Shown here: positions 27,630-37,100 of the stretch, one piece after another
Numbering within the stretch: position 1 is the first letter of the stretch
Layout of the letters: every line of letters starts with the position of its first letter
Assembly: GCA_030849075.1 (NCBI GenBank)
Contig: JASAOO010003430.1
Location: forward strand, 1-60,274
Reading direction: 5' to 3'
Source of the DNA: Zelonia costaricensis
Lineage: Eukaryota > Euglenozoa > Kinetoplastea > Trypanosomatida > Trypanosomatidae
DNA length: 60,274 nucleotides
Made by a program: the position numbers and the translations under genes
Notes under the pieces: model-generated
Seen by the model: the letters and a program-made list of their open reading frames with translations, nothing else
The model's database searches: none
Told to the model about the DNA's origin: nothing

Positions 27630-28667
27630 TCCTTCACTTTCGTGCAGGTGCGGCAGCGGGGCTGACGACGCCGACGACGCCGATGGCGGCTCCGAGACCA
27701 CGGTGCTCGCAACCACATCCAGCCGGTGCTCCCCGCTTCCGTTGCCGCGGAAGGCCGCCTGCGACGCACGGAAGAAGTCCACGGACGACGTCGTCGCGCG
27801 GTACACGTGGAGGTGCTCGAGGAAGCCGGTGCTGGTGCGCGACACGGCCGCGGTGCAGGCGGCGCACTGACGGCTCAGCACGACGTGGTCCACCCCGAAG
27901 AAGAAGGCGGTGCGCAAGATGCCGCCGATGTTGGTTGGGTCGATGACGTGCTCCAGGAAGAGCACCGTCACGGGCGGGCGCACATCAGCGTCGCCCCCCT
28001 CGACGTCCGCGTCTCGGGCGACTGCCTGCCTCGCCCAGATCTCGCCAAGGTGGCGCACCTTCGACGGGGTGTAGGCGGACGCCTCGAGGACGATGTTCTG
28101 GTTGCGCCGCTCGCCGCACAGCTGCACCAGCTCCGCCCGCGGCACAAAGCGAACAGGGATGTCCATCGACTTGGCCAGCGCGGTGATGCACCGCACCGCC
28201 GTGTAGCGGGCCGGGATGACCTTCTTGCCTTGACCGCCATTGCGTGTGCCGCGCGGGCCCTTGCCTCGCCCTCCCTCGCCGGCACCCGATCCCGCCCGAT
28301 CCTCCTCGGCGCTGAAGTCGCGGACATACAGGCATGTGAGCTGCGCACGATGCGGGTGCCACTGCGGCCTGCTCGTTGGCGCCGTCATCGCCGCAGCAAG
28401 GGCCGCAGCAGCTGCGGCGGGCGGAGAGGCCGACGTGCTCTGCGGTGCGTCCTGTGCATTCGCAGCGCTCTGCTGCTGCCGCTGTTGCTGCTGTGCTGCC
28501 ACGCGCAGGGTGTTGAGTACCGAGTGCGTGCCGTAGAGCCGGTCGAAGTGCGGTGGCGGCGGCTTCGGAATGGGGCTCCAGCGGTAGCCGCTGGACTTGT
28601 TGTAGGCCAGCAGTGGTCGCGTGCACCGCAGTGCCGCTCCACCGGCCGTGGTGACAGGGCGGCTCAT
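27027..28667 (-). CDS. SpoU/TrmH-family RNA 2'-O-methyltransferase, probably mitochondrial rRNA (MRM1-like)
   Basis: Transfers methyl from AdoMet to a ribose 2'-OH; relatives MRM1/RlmB act on large-subunit rRNA. The 546-residue product has an N-terminal substrate-binding-like domain (YGTHSVLNTLRVA at about 33-45, with NQNIVLEASAYTPSKV later). The three SpoU motifs follow: N246-IGGIL-R252 in IDPTNIGGILRTAFFFGVDH, E402/G405 in LLLGNEDAGLP, and N491 in VSLNVNSATAALLSSL. All key residues are present, so activity is expected. The knot domain is interrupted by a poly-Ser/Thr insert (about 320-375) and a second Ser/Ala insert (about 425-465). The N-terminus MSRPVTTAGGAALRCTRPLLAY is Arg/Ala/Ser-rich without acids, compatible with mitochondrial import. 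Start at ATG 28665-28667; upstream frame is repetitive. Confidence 0.88.
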
Positions 28668-29760
28668 TATGGCAAGACACGTGTCGATGGGTGCGTGTGT
28701 GTGTGTTTGTGTGTGAGGGTGCGAGCTGAGCGGAGCCGCAGCTCGAGGGGCACTGTGCTGGTGGATCGGCCACGTCGCATGGGGTGGGGGGTAAGGGGGG
28801 GGGGGGGAGTGGAGGAGGCGAGAAAGAATGGGGAAGTGGGGAGTGAGGAAGGGTCTGAGAAACGGGCAGCAGCGCTGCAACCGCCAATGGAGTGCACTGC
28901 CGAGTGTGCGCTCGTGCGCGCATCGCTTCAGCGAGGGTTGACGTTGAGCGTGGGGAAGTGGCGTGGTTTGGGCAACGGTGGTGAGAACTCCACACGCAGC
29001 AGGGCTGAGGCTTAGCAATCGCCTGCAGCGGCACACCCAACGCCCCCCCCCATCCACCCCTCTTCCCATGCTGCTGCGTTGTCCTGGGCTGCTGCACAAA
29101 CCCAACACGTGTTCGACCGTGTGTGCGTGGGCGTGGGCGTGGGCGTATGGATATGAGCGCCGCCTCTCCTACTCACCCACCACCACCTGCACCTACGCGT
29201 CCACAATACACACACACACACCGAAGCTCCTCCATTCGCTTTCTTCGCTTCACGATTATTTCTTAAGTTTCTGTTGTGAAAGGGCCACGCTGTACTCGAT
29301 CGCACCCCTCTGCTGATCGCCTGTGAGAGAAGGCGCGTACCGACCCGCTCGCACTCGACGTGCGACACGGTCACCGCGCACACGTTAGCGAAGAGACACA
29401 CACACACACACACGAGCACCCGCACGCACGCATACCCACACGCCAGCGCCGCGACCACAATCGCCGTCTGCTCAACGACGCGAGGCAGCGACGGCGACTG
29501 CGACAACACGAACACGCCACACGTACCCTCAGCGTCGCTGCGGGACAGGGGTAACAAGTTGGAGGCGCGGAGGGGGGGGGGAAGAGGAAGCCGCTGCTGA
29601 CCAGCGGCCAACCACAGCGTCACGGCCGCGGCAGCGTCGGTGGATGCGACAGGAGGGAGGGGGGAGGGGGGCTACTGCTACCCACACCGCCGCCTTGCTC
29701 TCTCTTCACCTTTCTCCCCACCCTTCTCTTCCAGCCCTCGCGGCCGAATCTGGACGCTCG
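28668..29760 (-). other. Intergenic region upstream of the SpoU gene
   Basis: No gene. It contains a TG-rich stretch (28696-28726), a G12 run (28797-28808), a C9 run (29042-29050) and CA arrays (29207-29221, 29396-29413). The 29222-29330 segment is relatively AT-rich. Confidence 0.5.
28758..28825 (-). promoter_or_regulatory. Possible spliced-leader acceptor of the SpoU methyltransferase gene
   Basis: A C/T tract on the sense strand (plus 28781-28825, with a C12 run) has no AG until CCACCAG at plus 28758-28759, leaving a 90-base 5' UTR that contains a CA-rich stretch. Confidence 0.35.
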
Positions 29761-31635
29761 TCACCGCGGCACGTGCTTGGGCATCAGCGTCACGTAGTTC
29801 TGCAGCACCGAGCGCCAGCTCTTCTTGTACTTGCGCAGAATCTTCATGTTGAAGCGGGACATCATGTACGCCATCTGGCCGCGCTCCTTGAGGCTGTAGA
29901 AGGTGAGCCGCGCGTGGTGGTCGAGCTCCTCCATCACCTGCAGCCGGCGCTCTTTCAAGAAGGCCGAGACATCCTCGCCACCGGCAATCGTGCGAGCAAG
30001 CGTGAAGCAGTCCGTGAAGCTCTGCGCGTCGGCGACGTCGACCGCGTCGAAGCACGACCCGTGCGCCGCGTGCGCCACCTTGATCACGCGCCCGCCGCCC
30101 TCGGACCAGTGCGGCATGAGGAACAGTGGGGTGCGGTAGATGAGGGCGCTGGACTTGGTAAAGTTCTGCTGCAGGTGCGTGAACATAGGTCGGAACATCG
30201 TGTGCGAGATGTACCCCGGCACCCCCGAGGTCCAGTGCATCACCACGTCATCCCAGAAGAGCTTCGTGCTCGTGCTCTTCAACCGCGGGTCGGCCGTCCC
30301 GTCCGGGATCGTGAGGGTGACGTTGTAGAAGAGCTTGGTCGCCATCATGGTGGGCCGCACCGTCATCTTCGCATCGCGCGGCGTCAAGACCTCCACGATC
30401 TCCTGCGAGCCGGGCGTGAAGCGCTTCTCGAACTTGCCGAGCTCCGGCAGCGGCGGCACGCACAGCTCCATCCACCGCACCGCCTTGTTGAACGTCTCGC
30501 GGTACTTCTCCGCGTTCTCGGCGCGCGCCTGCAGCTCCTCGTTCGTGATGGTCAGCTCCGGCACCAGGTCCTGGTTGCGCGCCGTGCAGATCACGCCGAG
30601 GTAGTCCTGCTGCACCCCGCTGGAGAAGCGAACCCGCACGCCGCCGTTCTCGAGTGCCTCGAGCCCGCCCTTGTCGATCTGCGGCTTGGGCAACACCGTG
30701 CAGCTGTGCGTGCCGACGTGGCAGAGCGACATCAGCGCGGCCTCCACCTTCAGGCGGTCGCAACAGAAGAAGGTCGGGCTCTCGCCCTTCTCGCGAAACT
30801 CGTTGAGGTCGATGTCGCACATGTCGTTGCCGACGTGATCGAAGGTGAGCACGCGGCCCACCACGCTGCCGGACGGGACGGAGACGTTCAGAACGTCGCC
30901 CATGAGCTGCGTCACCGACGGCGTGAGCACCACCGTGCCGCGGTCGGCGTCGTTCTGCGAGGCGTGGTGGGCCAGGTCGCACTCCAGGCCGTGCACGCGC
31001 AGGCACAGCGCCATGAAGGGCGCCATGAGGCCGTCACCAATGACAAGGTAGCGGCCCTGCGAGGTGAGGTCGCCGCCTGGCTGGATGTACGACGCGAGCG
31101 CCCCACCGCAACGGGCCCCGAAGGCGGTGAGTGCGTGGCGGCCAGACGCGGCGTGCGACGGGTGAGGCAGGTGCGCCGGCTCCGGTGTCACGGCGGCGCC
31201 GCGCTTGCCGCCCGCTGCGATGGCGCGACTGCCGAACATGGCGCGGCGACGCCGCCGCTGCTCCTCTGCGCTGGCCGCTCCGGCCGCATCCACCGCGGAC
31301 GGCGACGACGATGGCGGGGACGCCGGCGGGGAGGGGGAAGTTGGCACGGCAGCTGTCATCGAGGTGCTGCCATCGCCAGTGCCGCTACTACGACTGCTAC
31401 TGCTACTGCTACTGCTGCTGCTGGTGGTATGCACCGGGTCTGCATCGGCCACGGCTGCTGACGTGGTCTCGTGCGGCCCCTGCGGCGCTGGGACGGCGGT
31501 CTTGCCGGACGTGCTCGCACTACTGGACGCTGCGGCGGCGGCGGCGGTGGTGTGAGCAGCCTTGGCGGCGGCCTTCACCCTGTCAGCGGCCGAACGCACG
31601 TGGGGTGCATCGACGGGGTCCTTGTTGTTCGCCAT
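29761..31635 (-). CDS. Flavin-dependent monooxygenase-like protein
   Basis: The 624-residue product has a disordered Ala/Ser N-terminal third (1 to about 185) and then a well-structured region. A Rossmann-type beta-alpha-beta start, YLVIGDGLMAPFMALCLRVH, has G200-D-G202-x3-F in place of the usual GxGxxG and then ECDLAHH. Near the C-terminus, VIKVAHAAHGSCFDAVDVAD followed by AQSFTDCFTLARTI resembles the second FAD-binding motif (GDAAH...G...N.G..DA..L) of aromatic hydroxylase/UbiH-type enzymes. The Asp of GDAAH is absent. The substrate is unknown and loss of flavin binding is possible. The C-terminus is basic (MKILRKYKKSWRSVL). Start at ATG 31633-31635, 36 bases after a good splice acceptor. 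Confidence 0.55.
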   Translation of the reverse strand: MANNKDPVDAPHVRSAADRVKAAAKAAHTTAAAAAASSSASTSGKTAVPAPQGPHETTSAAVADADPVHTTSSSSSSSSSSRSSGTGDGSTSMTAAVPTSPSPPASPPSSSPSAVDAAGAASAEEQRRRRRAMFGSRAIAAGGKRGAAVTPEPAHLPHPSHAASGRHALTAFGARCGGALASYIQPGGDLTSQGRYLVIGDGLMAPFMALCLRVHGLECDLAHHASQNDADRGTVVLTPSVTQLMGDVLNVSVPSGSVVGRVLTFDHVGNDMCDIDLNEFREKGESPTFFCCDRLKVEAALMSLCHVGTHSCTVLPKPQIDKGGLEALENGGVRVRFSSGVQQDYLGVICTARNQDLVPELTITNEELQARAENAEKYRETFNKAVRWMELCVPPLPELGKFEKRFTPGSQEIVEVLTPRDAKMTVRPTMMATKLFYNVTLTIPDGTADPRLKSTSTKLFWDDVVMHWTSGVPGYISHTMFRPMFTHLQQNFTKSSALIYRTPLFLMPHWSEGGGRVIKVAHAAHGSCFDAVDVADAQSFTDCFTLARTIAGGEDVSAFLKERRLQVMEELDHHARLTFYSLKERGQMAYMMSRFNMKILRKYKKSWRSVLQNYVTLMPKHVPR

Positions 31636-32366
31636 GTTCGTGCGGCAAGCGCGCGGGGGGAAACTAGGGAGCTAGATGTGAATTGGGGGGGAGGAGAGCG
31701 AGAAGGGCAGCGCCGCGGTGGTGTGACGTGACACCCTCCGTCGCAGCAACAGTGTGACGGCGCGTACCTCCCCTCTTTGTGCTGATGTCTCCACACACCC
31801 ACACACACACATATATACGAATCGCTTCACGGCAATCGTCAGCGCGCGGACGTGGACGAGCGAGGGAAGGGAAAGCGGAGGGATGCTGGAGATGGAGGAG
31901 GAGACAGAGGTCGAAGTGAACAAGACGCCGAGACCGCTACAGCACACATACACACACACGCGATGAGAGAGAGGCGCACAGCTTGTCCAATGGAACCTCA
32001 CAAGGACGCGTGCGACACCTCCGGCGTTCCACCGCACGAGCGGAGTCAGCCATCCACTCCTCTTTGCCGGCTTGATGTCGAGTGTGTTTCGTGTTCAACC
32101 AAGGCACCTGTAAAGCCGCACCTCGCCCCCCCCGCCCCTCCCCGGCCTCGTCCTTCCCGTGCCGCGCACCTTGCTGCGCCATTCGCGGGGGTAGTGGGGG
32201 AGAGAGAACGAGGCGGAGGTGCCGGCAAACCCAAAACACGAGCGAGCATCCACGACATCACCAACGCGACACCATGCGCCGCGTTGGCATACACACACGT
32301 TCGTGAACCTGCGCACGTGAACCTGCGCACCCTGTCAGCAGCAAGAGAGCGCCCGACTTTGCACCG
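31636..32366 (-). other. Intergenic region between the 323-residue orphan and the monooxygenase-like gene
   Basis: No gene. It has the splice signal, short CA and TA stretches (31797-31818, 31946-31961), and otherwise unique sequence. A tandem pair CGTGAACCTGCGCA occurs at about 32302-32329. Confidence 0.45.
31672..31712 (-). promoter_or_regulatory. Probable spliced-leader acceptor of the monooxygenase-like gene
   Basis: Sense CCCTTCTCGCTCTCCTCCCC (plus 31687-31712), then the first AG in TCTAG at plus 31672-31673. The 5' UTR would be 36 bases. Confidence 0.45.
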
Positions 32367-33338
32367 TCACGGGTGCGGCGACGACAGCGCCTGACCGCCC
32401 TGTCCGTCACTTGCCGCCGCGCCGCCCTCTGTGGTTGGCTGCGTGGAGAGGACCACCTGCCGCACTGGCGGCGCGACGTCGTGCGAGATGAGGCTGCGGT
32501 CGTTCAGGAGAGCGCCGGTCTTCTGCGCGGCGCAGAGCCACTGCACGACCTGGATCGTGTTCAGATCCTCGCCGTCGCAGTACGGGTTGCGCATCGGGAA
32601 CTCTTCAAAGTACTCGGCGAAGTTGTGCTCCACCGTGGCGGAGAGCTGCTGATAGTGCCGACACGCGTACGCCTCCTGCAGCGCGTGGCAGTGCGCCTGC
32701 CAGTACGTCACCGGCGGCAGCACGGCCTTCCAGTCCCGCCCAGCCGCTTCGTACATCTCCCGCATCGCCGTGTTCGCGTGCAGCATCGCAGAGCTGAACA
32801 CGAAGTCGTACGCCGACTTCTCCAGCGAGCGGGCCGCCACGTTCACGCTGCGGGTGCACTGCGCCAGGAAGAGGTCCTCGTCGTAGCCAAGCGAGATGCG
32901 GAGTCGGTTGCGCTGATGCCAGTCCGGCTCCTGGTTGATGTCCTCGCCCTTGTGCAGCGGGAAGGGCACGTCCCGCTTCGCGGCACCGAGGGCGAGTTGG
33001 AGGACGCTGCGGTCGCGGAAGATCACGTCGACGCGGCGGGTGTGCGGCACCACGTCGCAGACGCCCAGCATGCCCTGCAGCTCCAGTGCAAAGTGCTGCA
33101 CGCCGGCCTTGATCGCCTTGTCGCGCTCCTCCTGTGTGACGAAGCCCGAGCTGGTGGCGGTGGATTGGCGACCCACACGGTACAGGGTCGCCTCGTCCGT
33201 GCGCGTGTCGTTCACGAGCATGTCACACTGGAACTTGTGCTTCGCCTTGACGAAGGCCGCCAGCTGCGCATCAGGGCCCAACAGCTTGCGCAGCGCGTCG
33301 TGCACGACGAGGTAGTAGTTGCGTGGCACGCGCGACAT
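32367..33338 (-). CDS. Conserved-looking hypothetical protein, 323 residues
   Basis: No family recognised. The protein is globular, mostly helical and free of low complexity except for the last 25 residues. It starts MSRVPRNYYLVVHDALRKLL. Notable segments are FQCDMLVNDTRTDEATLYRV, HFALELQGMLGVCDVVP, VDVIFRDRSVLQLALGAAKR, the charged aromatic stretch EPDWHQRNRLRISLGYDEDL, and HALQEAYACRHYQQLSATVE followed by FAEYFEEFPMRNPYCDGEDL. No signal peptide or membrane segment is evident. The open frame extends 27 codons upstream, but the ATG at 33336-33338 follows a clean splice acceptor by 15 bases. Dense aromatic and charged conservation-type composition suggests a kinetoplastid-specific complex subunit; this is inference. 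Confidence 0.75.
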   Translation of the reverse strand: MSRVPRNYYLVVHDALRKLLGPDAQLAAFVKAKHKFQCDMLVNDTRTDEATLYRVGRQSTATSSGFVTQEERDKAIKAGVQHFALELQGMLGVCDVVPHTRRVDVIFRDRSVLQLALGAAKRDVPFPLHKGEDINQEPDWHQRNRLRISLGYDEDLFLAQCTRSVNVAARSLEKSAYDFVFSSAMLHANTAMREMYEAAGRDWKAVLPPVTYWQAHCHALQEAYACRHYQQLSATVEHNFAEYFEEFPMRNPYCDGEDLNTIQVVQWLCAAQKTGALLNDRSLISHDVAPPVRQVVLSTQPTTEGGAAASDGQGGQALSSPHP

Positions 33339-34112
33339 GACATCCGCGATATGCTCAAGACGACGGCGGTGGAAAGGGCAGGCGGCTTTAATCGTGGCCT
33401 TGCACACGCACACGCACACGCACGCGCACGGCTCTCGTGGCTCACTGTAGCGACCCCCCCCCCTCCCCTATCCGGGTGACTCCACTGGTGGATGGGTGGA
33501 GGTGGCGATGTAGGTGTTCGCGTGCGTCCCCCCTCCCCCCTCTCGTGCGTCACAGGGATTGCAGACCCGCTCACCGCGCAAGGAGAGGGACGTAAGTGGA
33601 TGTGGGCAGGTGACCCGCGCAACGCCACTGTGCCTGAAGTTGTGAGTGAGGGGGTGGCGGCAGTGAGCGGCGACAGCGGAGAACAGAAGGGCGGAGCGTG
33701 TGTGTATGTGTGTGGACGAGTGCAATGCTGTGGAGTGGGCAAGAGCCGGCAAAGGAAGGCAAAGAGGAGCTCTGTATCGGGCTCTCCCATCACACGACTT
33801 GATGCGTCCACCAGCGACTTCGGGCAAGGCGGTGCGCCGCGAACCTAGTGCGTGGACATAGCAGACGGCGCCGGCGTCAGCGTTGGGCGACGGCACCGCG
33901 AGCTGATTGGGTGTTTGGGGGGAGGGGAAGCCGTGTGTGTGCGAGTGTGCTTCCTTTCGTTTGTGTGGCACGGAGAGGGTGCTCGTCAGCATTGAAGAAA
34001 GCAAGCAGATCAGCACCCCCGCAACGTCCACGGCACCTCGTCTAACATCATCAGAACCCAACAACGTGCACTGACACGGCAGTAGATCGGAAGTCGGTCG
34101 GGCCGTCGCACG
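33339..34112 (-). other. Intergenic region between condensin CAP-H and the 323-residue gene
   Basis: No gene. CACG-type CA repeats lie at 33403-33429, a C9 run at about 33452-33460, and a short TG stretch at 33699-33714. The rest is unique sequence. Confidence 0.45.
33354..33388 (-). promoter_or_regulatory. Probable spliced-leader acceptor of the 323-residue gene
   Basis: Sense CCGCCTGCCCTTTCCACCGC (plus 33369-33388) leads to the first AG in TTGAG at plus 33354-33355; 15-base 5' UTR. Confidence 0.4.
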
Positions 34113-37100
34113 TCACTCCCCTACGCGCCGGGCGATGCCGCAGGCCCGCAGGTCGTCCAGCCCCTCCACGCTCTGCAGCACCACGTTGTACTCGTTTGCC
34201 AGGAACAGAATCGAGAAGAAGAAAAAGGCCGGCGAGAGCGTGTTGGTCGACGAGATGGATGCCACGTGGGGAAGCACCGAGCGCACCACATCGCTGAAGC
34301 GGGTGAGGGCAACGTTGGCAGCAGCGGCAGACGCCGGCGACGCCGTGCCGCCGTCGGCCAGAAACGGGTCGACCGCGGCGCGCGTGCCACGAGCTCCCGA
34401 TGGCGGACCGGCGTGTCCGCTCTCCCCCTCCTTTACCGCAACGCCTCCCTCGTTCACCCTCTCTTCGTCGTCCTTCTCGTCCTGGCCAGCACCATCGCCG
34501 CGGTTGCGCCGGCGCAGCTTCGACAGCGCCGCCAGCGCGTGCGCCTTCACCAGCGGACCCTTCACCGCTGCCGTCTCCGCTGCCGATGCCGCGCTACCGC
34601 TCCCGGTCGCCGCGGCCCCATTCGCCCGCAGCGTCGCGAGATCGATGGCGGCTGTCTGCTGGTGGGCGGAGAGGTGCCCCTGCAGCGCCTCCCACATGAG
34701 CTGCCGCAGCCGGACGACATCCACCTGCGTCGGCAGGGTCGCCTCCGGTGGGCTCAGCACCTTCAGCAGCTCCAGTGGGTCCGTGCCGTGCACGGCATCG
34801 CTGGCCGCTCCGCTGCTCCGCATCGACGAGCCCCCTGATGCCGCAGACCCCGTCGCGGCCGCCGCAGCGGCAGCAGCGACATCCATCTGTGCAAGAAGGC
34901 GCGCCTCGGCCGAGCCACGGAAGCCGCCGTGCACGTAGCGCTGCTCCTCCGCGTCATCGTCGTCGTCTCCGTCGGCGCCGTAGAGCTCCGCGTAGTCGGC
35001 GTAGTCGCCGCCCGCCTCCCCGCCATCCTCGGCCTCCACCTCGGCCCCACCGGGGAAGAACTCCACGGGCATGTCGTCGTAGCCGCGAACGCCGTCGTCG
35101 CGCTCCTCGCTCGCCGTGCGACCCCTCCGCACGCCGTGCACACCGCCATCGAGGTGGCTGATGCTGCCGCCGCTGCTGCCACCGACGGCACTCGCCCCGC
35201 CACCACCACCGCCCTCCACCGCGGCAGCAGCACCGGCGGCACTGTCGACGAGGTGGCCCGTGGCGGACTTGCGCAGGAGGTTCCAGTGGGCGAGGCCCGT
35301 CGAGAAGGGCTGGAAGAAGTCCTGCGTGTGGATTGGGTACGGCAGGTACGCCGGGATCGTCTTGCCCGGAACGGGTGCATCCGGCAGCAGCAGACCGGCC
35401 TGCTCCGCCTTACTGCGCTGTGTCGCGCTCTGCGTGTAGGCGAGCACCGCGTGGGTGGCGTCCTTGGCCAGCAGGAGCTGCTTCCCCAGCGGCGTGATGT
35501 GGCGGCCCGCCGTCATCGCCTGTCGCAGCGCCCCGTCATCGCGCAGCAGCGCCGCCATGCTGGCGTCGAAGGTGGCCGACGACGACGACGGCAACGCGGA
35601 CGCCGCACCCGACGCGTCTGGCAACTGGAACACCACCGTCCGCTCCTTGCGGCTTCGCTTCGCCGCGGGGGCGCCGCCGCTGACGAGGCTGCCCGCTCCT
35701 GCGACGGCGACACTGTTGCTGCTGGACGCTGCTGTGCCGCCCGCGTCACCGCCCCTCTGCGGCTGAGTGAAGCGGTGCTCGCGGTGGAGCCGGGACAGCT
35801 CGGAGCGGCTCTGCACGCCGGTGAGCGGGTTCGCGGACACCTCGCTGAGGGGGCACCACGACGTCGGGTCCTCCGCCTCGAGCGCCAGCTGCGTGTGGCC
35901 GTGAAAGAGCGTGTCGATCATCTCCATCTCCACCGCCCCGGACACCAGCCGCCGCGCCTCCGCCCCGCGGTCTGCGCCGCTTGCACGCTTCCCTGCAGCA
36001 CCGTCATCGACGCTACTCGTACCCGCGCGATGCCCCGTCGCGCCCTCGTCGCTGTCATCGCCGCCGCCCCAGCCGTCGTCCTCGTCGTACGCGTCCCCAC
36101 CACCCGCGACATCGTCGTCATCACCGAAGCCGCCGCCACCGTCCAGCGCGCCGCCGCCCCCTTCGAGTGCGTCGCCACGTCCCGCCAGCGCCGACAGCGC
36201 CGAACCCCCGCCAGCGGCAGCGGCAGCGGCGGCAGCGGCTTCCGACTTGAGCGAAACACGCGCCAGCTCCGCCGTCTCCTGCTTCGGGGGTGCGGCGTGC
36301 GGCAGCAGCAGCAGCGGGTCGATGGCGCTGGCTTGACTCGCCCGGGCAGCGTCGACGCTGTCGCGTGTCGGCGGCGCGGCAAGCGCCTCGGAGCCGCGCG
36401 TGCTGCGCGCCACGGTGCTGGAGGTCGGCACGCCGCGGTAGGACGGCAGGTCCGCCAGCACGTTGTCGTACACGGCGGCGTCCACCTCCACGACGGCGTG
36501 CTGCGAGAGGCGGGTAGCCGGCGGCGGGGCGGCGGCGGCGGTGGTGAACGGCTGCTCCGCCGTCTCCGCGTCGTCCACCGCGGCCCCCTCAGTGCCGGAG
36601 GTGCGCCGCCCGCCGCTGCTTCGGCCGGCACCGCTCACCGCCGGCGCTGCGGCACCGGGCAGGGCGGCGTAGTCGACGTCCAGGATGATGTTCCCGGCGC
36701 GACCGAGCGGCGCGTTGTTCATGAGCAGCCCCTGCGCGTTGCCCTGGTCGAACTTCGACGTGATGGCCCGAAACTGCGCGTTCACACCCGTCTGCGTCAG
36801 CGCCGTGCGTGCCTTGCTGTCCAGGTTGATCTCCGTCGCCTCCATCGCCAGCGTGCGTGCGGCCGCCGCAGCCGCAGCCGCGGCCGACGCGGCGCTGCGG
36901 GAGCGGCTCTTCGCGCCCGGCTGCTGCTCTTCGTCCGCGCCCTCCTCGCCACCACCCTCCCCATCCGGCAGCATGCCGCCACCGCCGCCGTCCTCCTTGC
37001 GCAGAAGGCGCTGCACCATCTGGTTGCTCTGCTGGTACGTGCTGTCCACGCGGCTCGTCCACACCTTCGAGCACCCCTCCACCACCGTCGCGGCCTTCGC

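Noticed and set aside
34113..34390. Separate small gene in the alternate minus frame at the CAP-H 3' end
   Set aside because: The CAP-H frame there ends in the conserved kleisin winged helix; the alternate frame is Arg/Ser-rich noise.
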